NCBI GenBank assembly: GCA_003526375.1
Contig: DPDG01000052.1
Span: 1-64,000 of the forward strand
DNA: 64,000 bases
Reading direction: 5' to 3'
DNA from: Lentisphaeria bacterium
GTDB lineage: Bacteria; Verrucomicrobiota; Lentisphaeria; Victivallales; UBA1829
The notes beneath the pieces were generated by a model that was given only the letters and a program-made list of their open reading frames with translations, ran no database searches and had not been told where the DNA came from. Each line of letters starts with the position of its first letter. Within the stretch, counting starts at the first letter, position 1. Positions 37,621 to 46,000 of this stretch are shown in pieces. The position numbers were made by a program, and so were the translations under genes.

Positions 37621-37677
37621 TGTGAATAAAAACACAATTTATTTTTGATATTTTATTTAATTGTGAATAAAATCACA
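37621..37677. promoter_or_regulatory. Tandem CRP-like sites
   Basis: TGTGAATAAAAACACA (37621-37636) and TGTGAATAAAATCACA (37662-37677) have starts 41 bp apart, about four helical turns. The second fits TGTGA-N6-TCACA exactly; the first has one mismatch. The target gene is unclear because the neighbours converge on this region. Binding by a CRP/FNR-type protein is inferred from the motif only. Confidence 0.45.
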
Positions 37678-37908
37678 GTTTAACTGCCGAAGAAATAAGA
37701 TTTTTTGCATTGCCTTTGATGAAATGTTGTATTTGACAGGATTTTCAATATTGAATCTGCTGTCGGCTGTGCCGGTAATCCCGTTTGCCGGGTGAGATGT
37801 CGCAGGGCATACCGGAAACGCAAAATGGTTCGACCGGACTTGCGGGGGAATATTCCATTGGTGAAGTTCCCTGTCCGCTGGGGGCGGAAACGGTTCCGTT
37901 ATATAAGA

Positions 37909-37944
37909 AATGACCTTATTGCTGCAGATAGCCATAAGGTCATT
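37909..37944 (-). terminator. Terminator-like hairpin after the ferritin-like gene
   Basis: AATGACCTTAT (37909-37919) pairs perfectly with ATAAGGTCATT (37934-37944). On the minus strand it lies 20 bases past the stop of the ferritin-like gene and is followed by TTTCTTATAT. Confidence 0.6.
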
Positions 37945-37963
37945 CTCCAAGCGGAATTTTGCT

Positions 37964-38269
37964 TCAGTTCTTCTGCCTGGCAAGAAGTTCTTCCACTTCT
38001 CTGGCGCCGCTTTCATAGAATTTACATTCTTCGGGTTCCAGCTCACGAAGCAGCCGCAGGAATTCGCCGGCGTGGACACGTTCTTCATCGGCGATATCCA
38101 GCAGGACGGCTTTGGCTTTTTCGCAGTCGATGGAATCGACAAGTTGCGTGTACAGTCCGACAGCCTCATATTCGGCAGCAATCATGAAACGGATTGCACG
38201 GATCAATTCGCTTTTTGTGAGCTTTGCCCCGGCTTTGGACGATGGCAGTGATGAACAGAATTCAGGCAT
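37964..38269 (-). CDS. Small ferritin-like (rubrerythrin-fold, EncFtn-type) protein
   Basis: 101 residues. Two helices carry metal-ligand motifs: IAAEYEAVGLYTQLVD (E-x6-Y) and DIADEERVHAGEFLRLLREL (E-x2-H). The pattern LTKSELIRAIRF, then EERVHAGEFL, then ELEPEE, matches the short encapsulated-ferritin type, including the ferritin part fused to encapsulin in Pyrococcus. It would oxidise and store iron, often inside an encapsulin shell. No encapsulin is in the window. GGGGGGTAATATC precedes the start. Confidence 0.75.
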   Translation of the reverse strand: MPEFCSSLPSSKAGAKLTKSELIRAIRFMIAAEYEAVGLYTQLVDSIDCEKAKAVLLDIADEERVHAGEFLRLLRELEPEECKFYESGAREVEELLARQKN

Positions 38270-38526
38270 GATATTACCCCCCTTTTTATATCTTTGACAT
38301 ACTCCGGCGGTTCCGGAGCATTTTTATCCCCGTTATTATTATAGCCGTTCTGAATCATTTTGCAAGCTGGAAAATGTGAAAACAGTCATATTTTATTTGA
38401 AATCAAAAGATTATGCTGATCTTTATGCGATGCTTTTTTCTTTGCCGCCGATTTGAAAAAAAAGATTGCGCGAGTAAATTAACAGCGTTATGGAAATTTG
38501 AAAAACTCAACAGGAAGGAAAACAAT

Positions 38527-39738
38527 ATGTTCTTTGAAGAAACATTCAGGTGGTATGGACCGGAAGATCCGGTTTCTCTTGCATACATCCGCCAGGCTGG
38601 CGCAACGGGTGTCGTGAACGCGCTGCATTCCCTTGCCCCGGGAATTGTATGGACCGAGGACGCGATCCGCGAACGCTGCCGCATCATTGAGGATGCCGGG
38701 CTTACATGGAGCGTGATTGAAAGTCTGCCGGTTCACGAGGACATCAAGACCGGTGCGCCGTCCGCCGCTCAGCTTATTGAGAACTACAAGACCTCCATCC
38801 GCAATCTCGGCAAAGTGGAGAACGGCCCCCGCGTCATTACCTACAATTTCATGCCCGTTCTTGACTGGATCCGCACCGATCTTCATCACAAACTGCCGGA
38901 TGGTTCCGAGACTCTTTATTATGACCAGAAGCAGTTTGCCGCGTTTGAAGTCTTCATTCTTCAGCGTAAAGGCGCAGAGAATGATTATACGCCCGAACTG
39001 CTCAGGAAAGCCGAGGAGTATTACAAAGGTCTTTCCAAAGCTGAAATTGATGATCTGACAAGCACATTGATCGATAATTTCCCCGGCTTCAAAGGGGTCA
39101 AGCTGGATGATATCCGCGCGATGCTCGGAAAATATGAAGGGTTTACGAGAGAACGTCTTGAGGAGAACCTTCATAACTTCCTCAGTGCGGTTGTGCCTGT
39201 CGCGGAAGAAAACGGCTGTTATATGGTGATTCATCCCGATGATCCGCCGCGCTCCATCCTCGGACTGCCGCGCATCTTCAGCAATATCAAGGATGTCCGC
39301 AGGTTGCTCAAGGATGTGGACAGCCCTGCGAACGGTGTCTGTTTCTGCTCCGGCAGTTTCAGCGCAAGCAAGGACAACGATGTCGTGGCGATGTTCAAAG
39401 AGTGTGCCGACCGCGTTCATTTCATGCATATGCGCAGCACGCAGCATGAGGGTGACGGCAACTTCTTCGAGGCGAATCATCTGGAAGGCAGAGTCGATAT
39501 GTATGAACTGATGAAGGCTCTCTGCGATGAGCAGGTCCGGCGGAAAAAAGCCGGACGGAAGGATTGGCGCATTCCGGTGCGCCCCGATCACGGGCACCGC
39601 ATGATGGACGATCTGGAGAAGCCGGATTCCCCGAACCCCGGTTATACCTGTCTCGGACGTATGCGCGGACTTGCCGAGCTTCGCGGCCTGGAGCTTGGCG
39701 TCATGCGCGCGTTCCATCCGGAACAGCTTGAAAAGTAA
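38527..39738 (+). CDS. uxuA: D-mannonate dehydratase
   Basis: 403 residues from the ATG after CAGGAAGGAAAACAAT; the frame is open upstream but without a better start. UxuA landmarks: MFFEETFRWYGPEDPVSLAY, GATGVVNALHSLAPG, MVIHPDDPPRSILGLPRI, NGVCFCSGSFSA, VHFMHMRSTQ and VRPDHGHRMMDDL. It converts D-mannonate to 2-keto-3-deoxygluconate in glucuronate breakdown, which fits the DUF4838 protein with its alpha-glucuronidase-like domain elsewhere in the window. It stands alone here. Confidence 0.95.
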   Translation: MFFEETFRWYGPEDPVSLAYIRQAGATGVVNALHSLAPGIVWTEDAIRERCRIIEDAGLTWSVIESLPVHEDIKTGAPSAAQLIENYKTSIRNLGKVENGPRVITYNFMPVLDWIRTDLHHKLPDGSETLYYDQKQFAAFEVFILQRKGAENDYTPELLRKAEEYYKGLSKAEIDDLTSTLIDNFPGFKGVKLDDIRAMLGKYEGFTRERLEENLHNFLSAVVPVAEENGCYMVIHPDDPPRSILGLPRIFSNIKDVRRLLKDVDSPANGVCFCSGSFSASKDNDVVAMFKECADRVHFMHMRSTQHEGDGNFFEANHLEGRVDMYELMKALCDEQVRRKKAGRKDWRIPVRPDHGHRMMDDLEKPDSPNPGYTCLGRMRGLAELRGLELGVMRAFHPEQLEK

Positions 39739-39752
39739 ACACATTCCTTGTT

Positions 39753-39805
39753 CCCCGCGTCAAGCTGTGATTCCTGTCCGGGGCATGGCTTGACAGGAAG
39801 CGGGG
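39753..39805 (+). terminator. Overlapping hairpins after uxuA
   Basis: CCCCGC-GTCAAGC (39753-39765) can pair with GCTTGAC (39788-39794) and GCGGGG (39800-39805). TTCCTGTC (39771-39778) can pair with GACAGGAA (39792-39799). The two folds exclude each other because they share GAC. There is no strong T-run, so termination would be partial. Confidence 0.4.
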
Positions 39806-39872
39806 GCATAAAATCCGGTTCGGGAACGGCTTTACAGCGAAGTTTTCATTCCCTTGCTTGAAAAATTCTGGT

Positions 39873-39901
39873 TTGACTGTATATTCTATATCCGGTTATG
39901 A
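39873..39901 (+). promoter_or_regulatory. Promoter of nikR
   Basis: TTGACT (39873-39878) and TTATGA (39896-39901) are separated by 17 bp and lie about 20 bp before the nikR start. The spacer contains GTATATTCTATATCC, an imperfect dyad that could be a regulator site. Confidence 0.5.
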
Positions 39902-39922
39902 ATCTGCAAAGGCGTGAAGAAT

Positions 39923-40339
39923 ATGTCGAAACTGGTCAGATTGAGTCTTTCTCTGGAAGATACCTTGCTGGACAAGCTGTCCGCTCTGGTTCAGGACGGC
40001 GGTTACGAAAACCGTTCGGAGTATATCCGTGACCTGATTCGTGACGAAATTGCCCGCAAGCAGTGGAGTTCCGGCGGAGAAGTGATCGGCACATTGACGC
40101 TGATCTACAATCATCACCGGCGCGGGTTGACGGAAAAGCTGGTGGATTTGCAGCATCATTGCCACTGCCGTGTCCTGGCTTCGACGCATGTGCACTTGAG
40201 CCATGAGATCTGCGCGGAAATGATTATGATGAAAGGGCGCGGAAGCGAGATTGAAGAACTTGCCAATGCGATGAAGCGCCTGAAGGGAGTGCTCAAGGCT
40301 GAGCTTGCGGCGGGAGCTGCGGGAGAATCCATATCCTGA
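39923..40339 (+). CDS. nikR: Nickel-responsive regulator NikR
   Basis: 138 residues, full length. A ribbon-helix-helix N-terminus (LVRLSLSLEDTLLDKLSALV, then YENRSEYIRDLIRDEIA) is joined to an ACT-type nickel-binding domain. The ligand pattern H-x13-H-x10-H-x-H-x5-C is complete (first His in YNHHRRG, last part THVHLSHEIC). With Ni(II) it represses nickel-uptake genes. A GTG three codons upstream is an alternative start. It is followed by a pseudopilin and the Hmu-like cluster, which suggests nickel control of that set. Confidence 0.93.
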   Translation: MSKLVRLSLSLEDTLLDKLSALVQDGGYENRSEYIRDLIRDEIARKQWSSGGEVIGTLTLIYNHHRRGLTEKLVDLQHHCHCRVLASTHVHLSHEICAEMIMMKGRGSEIEELANAMKRLKGVLKAELAAGAAGESIS

Positions 40340-40402
40340 ATTATTTTTTTGTCTTTGTGGTATTACGAAAATAAAAAATGTAATAATTTTTTGAAAAACG
40401 GT

Positions 40403-40436
40403 TTGACTTACAGTTACTCTAAGGTATATCTTAGAG
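40403..40436 (+). promoter_or_regulatory. Promoter overlapped by a palindrome, upstream of pseudopilin/Hmu-like operon
   Basis: TTGACT (40403-40408) and ATATCT (40426-40431) are 17 bp apart. The inverted repeat CTCTAAG-GTATAT-CTTAGAG (40417-40436) covers the -10 and the ribosome-binding-site region. It may be an operator or a 5' hairpin. It does not match the E. coli NikR half-site GTATGA. Confidence 0.55.
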
Positions 40437-40441
40437 GAAAA

Positions 40442-41323
40442 ATGATAGAGCAAAAGGAGTTAACAGGGAACATGAACGGTGAACAGGGAAAAGTTCTAAT
40501 CCAGAGGAACAGAAATTGGGTGGAAATGGGGGTGTTCACCTTGATAGAGCTCCTCGTCGTGATTGCGATCATCGCGATTCTTGCAGGGATGCTTCTGCCT
40601 GCTCTGGGAGCGGCGCGGGAAAAGGCGAGGAGCATTCTCTGCCTGAACAATCTGAAACAGATCGGAATTGCCAATAATATGTATGCCGACGATAACGATG
40701 ACCACTGCGTCCCCTACACGACGGTTCCCGGCACCGGGCGGCAGAAACTCGGCGACTACTGGTGCGGAGTGCTGACCACCGATGGCTATGACCTGACCGA
40801 CAGTCCTTTGCTGGGGTCTTATTATGGAAATACGACCGGAGTCATGATCTGTCCCTCATCCTATGAGAAGATCGCCGATATGACAAGGGCGGAAAACGGC
40901 GGCGGATACGGATATAATGCCAAATGGTTCGGCGGGTATGACTGGTACCGGGGTGATGACATTCCGTATTACAAACGCTCCTCCATGCGGAACATCGGCA
41001 ATACCATTGTGTTCGGTGACTGTGCGAGTTCCGGGAAATCCAGTTCCGCTTACGACACTGCCCGGTATACGGCATACATGTACGGCAAGGTCATGCCGGA
41101 CGGCGTCACGCAGTGGTCGAATAAAACCAGTGGGACGGCCCATTTCAGGCATGCCAGGCGCAGTAATGTCACCTGGGGAGACGGACACGCCGGCAGTGAG
41201 CCGATCGGAACCTTAAATATGAGTCATCCCTGCGCCATTGCCTCAAAGGTCGGTTTTGTCGGCGTCGCGACGACGGATTTGTATAACCCGATGCGTGCCG
41301 GCGATGAATGCGCCGATATGTAA
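40442..41323 (+). CDS. Prepilin-type N-terminal cleavage/methylation protein (pseudopilin)
   Basis: 293 residues from ATG 40442, which follows TTAGAGGAAAA. A 29-residue charged N-terminal extension precedes the leader VFTLIELLVVIAIIAILAGM and LPALGAAREKARSILCLNN. The H-x9-DG motif is intact (RHARRSNVTWGDGH). A later start at 40472 would shorten the extension. It ends 20 bp before the DUF2162 gene, so it is probably co-transcribed with the Hmu-like set, as in the LacI modules. Confidence 0.85.
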   Translation: MIEQKELTGNMNGEQGKVLIQRNRNWVEMGVFTLIELLVVIAIIAILAGMLLPALGAAREKARSILCLNNLKQIGIANNMYADDNDDHCVPYTTVPGTGRQKLGDYWCGVLTTDGYDLTDSPLLGSYYGNTTGVMICPSSYEKIADMTRAENGGGYGYNAKWFGGYDWYRGDDIPYYKRSSMRNIGNTIVFGDCASSGKSSSAYDTARYTAYMYGKVMPDGVTQWSNKTSGTAHFRHARRSNVTWGDGHAGSEPIGTLNMSHPCAIASKVGFVGVATTDLYNPMRAGDECADM

Positions 41324-41343
41324 TCTGTGGGGAAATTGTCTTC

Positions 41344-42123
41344 ATGCCTGAACTGAAACCTGAAATCATCGGTCTGCTGATCGGATTGAGTTTTTCAATC
41401 GCGGTATTTGCATTCAAAACGGCGGTCGGGGAGTTTTACTTCCTGACCGGGAATTTCCGGCGGAAAGAGAAATTTCTTTTCCTTTCCGTGTCCACGCTCA
41501 TTTACGGAATTCTTTTCGCCGCGGCATTTGCGGTCAATTCCCTGTTGCGGGAGAAATCACTGTTTCTGATTCAGAATCATAATTTCTTTCAGACGGGGAT
41601 TGTACTTCACCTGATCGTTGCCGCGGGCTTTTTTCTGTGGGGAGTGCTTTTGCTGACGGCGGAACGAGAGCATCACAGAAGTCGCGGCTGGTGGTTTCTG
41701 GTGATTCCGTGTCCGGTTTGCGCCTCCGCGATTTTTCTTGCGTCGGCGTTTGCGGAACTGCTTCTGCCGGAGTCCGGATGGCTGGTCCGCCTGTTTGTGC
41801 CCGGCGTGTTTTTTCTGGTCAATTTCTCCGTTCTCGGGATTTTGAGCGCCGCAGTTCGGAAAGGCGGCCTGGAGGCGCGCGGCCTGACGGGGAGGTTGAT
41901 GTTGTTTGTGGGGCTTTACTTTGCAGGGCTTCTTCTGCTGGTTCCGAATTTCGACCGTGTGGAACAGATGTACCGTGTCGTGGCTGGAAATGAGAGCCGG
42001 GGCGATGTAAATTATTGGCTTGTCATTTTTCTCGGAATCCTGCTGCTTGCCGGCTGGCTGTTTCAGGTTTACAGAAATGCAAAACAACAGAGATGCGGCT
42101 CTGTCCGCAGAGGAGTGGAATAA
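41344..42123 (+). CDS. DUF2162 membrane transporter, HmuT-like
   Basis: 259 residues with about seven TM segments, starting LKPEIIGLLIGLSFSIAVFA, with a conserved VIPCPVCASAIFLAS in the middle. It fits DUF2162, a predicted transporter family found beside ExbB-like, DUF2149 and CobN-like genes in methanogens and Bacteroidetes (HmuT position of hmuRSTUV). Start chosen by the GTGGGGAAATTGTC site; its TAA overlaps the next ATG. Confidence 0.72.
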   Translation: MPELKPEIIGLLIGLSFSIAVFAFKTAVGEFYFLTGNFRRKEKFLFLSVSTLIYGILFAAAFAVNSLLREKSLFLIQNHNFFQTGIVLHLIVAAGFFLWGVLLLTAEREHHRSRGWWFLVIPCPVCASAIFLASAFAELLLPESGWLVRLFVPGVFFLVNFSVLGILSAAVRKGGLEARGLTGRLMLFVGLYFAGLLLLVPNFDRVEQMYRVVAGNESRGDVNYWLVIFLGILLLAGWLFQVYRNAKQQRCGSVRRGVE

Positions 42124-42686
42124 TGGTGTTTTTCGATCTGCTGAAAACGTTTATCTTTCTGGTGTCAAGCGTGTTGCTTTACCCGGTGCTGATTCTGTTG
42201 AGTGCTTCGGCTGTCTATATCATCTGGAGTGCGGGGCGTTTTCTCGGCGAGTGGATGGAGCGCGCGCGGTGCGGCGGGTTCGATCCGGCGAAGGACTCCC
42301 CGCAGGAGTTCCGTTTCCCGCTTCCTGTCCGCCGTTACAGGGAAATGTTGAAACACCTGGATCTGCATGACGATGCGGCAGTGGCGTATCTGATGCGGCA
42401 GGCTGTTGCCGAGAGGCAGGGGGCGTTGGAAAAATATAAAATTCTGATCCGCCTGGCGCCTGCGCTCGGGCTTCTCGGGACTTTGATTCCGATGGGAACG
42501 GCGCTGGCAAGTGTCGGAAACGGGGAGATCAATCTGGTCAGCGCGGAACTTGTCGTTGCGTTTACGACAACCGTAGTCGGGCTTGCTGTGGGAAGCATTG
42601 CCTTTCTGATTCATTCCGTGAAGCGCCGCTGGACCGCTTCCGATATTCGCCAGATCGAATACATCACGGAGGTCATGACGCGATGA
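42123..42686 (+). CDS. MotA/TolQ/ExbB-type proton channel, HmuU-like
   Basis: 187 residues. TM1 at about 8-32; the ExbB signature YKILIRLAPALGLLGTLIPM, then FTTTVVGLAVGSIAFLIH. It probably uses proton-motive force to energise its partner, the DUF2149 protein. The start overlaps the previous stop (TAATG) and the stop overlaps the DUF2149 start (ATGA). Confidence 0.88.
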   Translation: MVFFDLLKTFIFLVSSVLLYPVLILLSASAVYIIWSAGRFLGEWMERARCGGFDPAKDSPQEFRFPLPVRRYREMLKHLDLHDDAAVAYLMRQAVAERQGALEKYKILIRLAPALGLLGTLIPMGTALASVGNGEINLVSAELVVAFTTTVVGLAVGSIAFLIHSVKRRWTASDIRQIEYITEVMTR

Positions 42687-43006
42687 AATTCATGAGGAAT
42701 ACGGAACACGGCGATGATTCCTTCGATGACGATCCGATGTCGTCGGTCGGCAATCTTTTCGACATTGCGCTGGTATTTATCGTCGCTTTGCTGTTTGCAC
42801 TGATGGCGACATTCGGCAAAGAGTTTTTTGAAGGAAAGACTGCGGCAAAAGTGGATTCCTCCGGAAAGATCGAGATCATCACGCGGCAGGGCAGGGAGGT
42901 GAAGTCCCTGAAGCAGTCGGATGAAAAATCCGAAGGCAGAGGCGTGCGCCTCGGAACTGCATACCGTCTGGAGGACGGCACCACAATTTATGTTCCGGAG
43001 GAGTGA
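42683..43006 (+). CDS. DUF2149 protein, ExbD-like partner (HmuV-like)
   Basis: 107 residues. The conserved start DDPMSSVGNLFDIALVFIVA forms one TM segment (about 25-45), followed by a short periplasmic tail ending GTAYRLEDGTTIYVPEE. Size and topology match ExbD/TolR-like proteins; DUF2149 always occurs beside ExbB-like genes in such clusters. Stop overlaps the CobN-like start (TGATG). Confidence 0.85.
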   Translation: MKFMRNTEHGDDSFDDDPMSSVGNLFDIALVFIVALLFALMATFGKEFFEGKTAAKVDSSGKIEIITRQGREVKSLKQSDEKSEGRGVRLGTAYRLEDGTTIYVPEE

Positions 43007-46000
43007 TGAGAACTCTGCTGGTATTGCTGATGCTGTTTGCCTTTTCTCTCTGCGCCGCGGAAAAGCGTGTCCTATACCTTGCGGGGGAGTCGAATGCCGC
43101 GGCGGCGAAACGCGCATTCCGCGATATGAAACTGCCGGAGCCGATTCGTTTTCTTGTGATTCCCGACGCCTCGGACCGCCGGTTGCTTGAAACGGAAATC
43201 GCCGGAGCCGACCTGATCATCGCAAACGGGCTCGTCCCCGAATTCCGCGATGCACTTGCCGCCTCGGCACGTCTCGGCAAAACGAAAATCCATCTGCTGG
43301 GAACGGAGCATCTCCGTCCGAGGATTCCGCAGAAACTGCTGGGGCATATCGTTTTCCCGATGGAGAAAGGTGTGGCGGAATACCGCAGTAATCTTTCCCC
43401 GCGGAATATGCGGAACCTGATTCTTTACCTGATTCATAAAGAGCTTGATTCCACCGTGGCTTTCGAGCCGCCGCAGGTCAGGGCAAAAGCGGGGCTGATT
43501 GACCCGTTTACCGGGAAATCTTATTCTTCTTATCGCGCTTACCGGAAAGAGCGTCCCGAAGTGAACAGGAACGGGCGTGCGGTCGTGATGATTTATTCCG
43601 CCGGAAATACGCCGGAGGAGACCGCCCTTCTGCGTCCGCTGGCGGATGCGCTGGAAAAACGCGGCATTGAGACGACTTATGCGTTCGGCGACGAAGTGAT
43701 GCTGATCCGTAATTTCCTGCTGGACGGGAACGGCAAGTCCCGTTTCGATATTGCAATTGCATTTTCCTTCAAGTTCAAAGCCGGGCTCGGCGAGCCGTTG
43801 AAGAAAGCGCTTTCCGATCTGGATATTCCCGTCGTCAATGCGCTGAAACTCTACCGCCAGACCTCGGAGGAATGGGAGAGATCCGTGCAGGGAATGAACA
43901 ATTTTTCCGTGGCTTTCGCCATGATCGCGCCGGAAGTGTCGGGACTCATTGAACCTACGCTTCTTACCGGGCGGAGAATGGAAAACGGAGTGATGAAGGA
44001 TTTTCCGATGTCCGGCAACATGGAGCGGCTGGCTGACCGCGTGGCAAAATGGGTTTCTCTGCGGAAGAAGGCGAACCGGGAAAAGCGTGTGGCGCTGTTT
44101 TTCTATCACCCCGAGGGAGGCAAACAGTCGATCGGTGCAAGCTATCTGAATGTGCCGCGCTCGATTGTCAATATTGTTCGCGCACTCCATCGGAACGGCT
44201 ATCATTCGGGCGGACTCGAAACATTGGACGAAAAAGCATTGACGGATCGCCTGATCGCCGGAGTCCGCAATGTCGGAAGCTGGGCGCCGGGGGAGCTTGA
44301 CGAACTGCTGAAAGCCGGAACCTATGCCGAAGTCCCGTTTGAGCAATATCGACGCTGGTTTTCGGAATTACCGCAGGCGTTTCGGGATTCCGTGGTTCAG
44401 GAGTGGGGCACGCCGGAAGATTCAACGATCATGACGAAAAACGGCAGGTTCATAATCCCTGTCCTGCTTCGCGGAAATCTGGCTGTCCTGCCGGAACCGA
44501 TGCGCGGATACCTCGGCGATGTCAATAAACTCTACCATTCCAGAACACTTGCTCCTCCGCACCAGTATGTGGCGGTTTACCTCTATCTGCGGCATGTGTT
44601 CCGCGCCGATGCCGTGATTCATCTCGGACGGCACGGTTCGCAGGAATGGCTTCCCGGAAAACAGCTCGGACTTTCCGAAGCCTGCGCTCCGGCGGTTCTC
44701 GGCGGCGACATGGTAAGCCTCTATCCTTATATTTCCGACGGCATCGGGGAGGGCATTCTGGTGAAACGGCGCGGCGCGGGGGTGATCCTTTCCCATTTGA
44801 CTCCTGTGCTCGGCAGTGCCGGAATGCAGTCGGAACAGCGGAAACTGGCGGCTCTGATTCAGGATTATCAGAGTGCCGATCCCAACAGGAAAAACGCAGT
44901 TTTCGCGGAATTGAAAAAAGCCGCGGAATCCGGCGGCTTTCTCCGTGATGCGGGAATTGCGAGGCTGAATACGGAAAACCTTCATCAGTTGCAGCATTAT
45001 CTGGAAGACCTGCTCCAGTCCGCGCTTCCGTTCGGACTGCACAGTTACGGCGCTTCACCCGACAGGAAAGAGCTGGAACGCATACTGGAGCTTTCCGGGA
45101 AGAAGGGAAAAGAGCGGGAGCGTCTGCGCTCTCTGCTGCTGCGTTCCGGTTCCGATGAATTGGATTCCCTGCTTGCCGGCCTCGCAGGGCGTTTCATTCC
45201 GCCGGGACTTTCGGGCGATCCGGTCCGTTCTCCTGAATCCCTGCCTGTCGGACGCAACTTTTACGGTTTTGACCCCGATAAATTTCCGACCCGCGCCGCT
45301 TTTGCAAATGCGCGGAAAGCAGTGGAAAAGCTGATTGCGGATTACCGTGCGGCACATGACGGGGCTTATCCTGCGAATACGGCGATTGTGCTCTGGGCGG
45401 GAGAGAGCGTGCGGACCGGCGGGCTCAACGAGAGCATTTTCCTGCATCTGATCGGCATGGAACCGGAGTGGGATGAGAACGGCAGAATCCGTAATTTCCG
45501 TCCGGTTCCCGCAGCTCGATTGAAGCGTCCGCGTCTGGATGTGACCGTCACGACATCGGGCGCTTACCGTGACCAGTTTGCCGGATTGCTGGCGAAGCTG
45601 GATGCGGCGCAGAGAGCCGCGGCGAAATTGACGGATGTGGAAAACTTTCTTGCCGCTCATAACCGTGCGTCCGTCCGGGAGCTGGTGCGTCAGGGGGCTG
45701 CGGAAGCGGAGGCGGTCCGGCAGGCTTCGCGCAGGATTTATTTCCCTGCTCCGGGGACTTACGGCGTGGGCGTCAACCGGCTGGCGGGAGCTTCCGGCGT
45801 GTGGGAGTCGAACACGGAAATTGCACAGGTTTATCTGGAGCGGATGAGCCATGGCGTCAATGCCGATGGGACACTCGGGGAAGCCGGAAACGGATTGAGG
45901 GCACAGTTGAAAACCGCTTCGGTTGTTCTGCACTCCCGCAGTTCCACGCTTTACGGCGTGACGGATATCGACGACATGTTCCAGTATCTCGGCGGTCTTT

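Larger units (their letters stand above)
37292..37963. other. 672-bp non-coding region after cas2: possible orphan CRISPR leader
   Basis: No gene and no repeated spacer array are visible. It holds a perfect 10-bp stem, CACTGCCGCG (37412-37421) and CGCGGCAGTG (37429-37438), with a 7-base loop and no T-run. A segment at 37540-37575 starting GTCGTCCCCCC and ending AAGTTGAG loosely resembles a degenerate type I-C repeat. Two CRP-like sites lie at 37621-37677 and a terminator at 37909-37944. The best guess is a leader that has lost its array. Confidence 0.4.

Noticed and set aside
38488..39744. 418-codon minus-strand frame over uxuA
   Set aside because: Shadow of uxuA; His/Arg-rich antisense composition.
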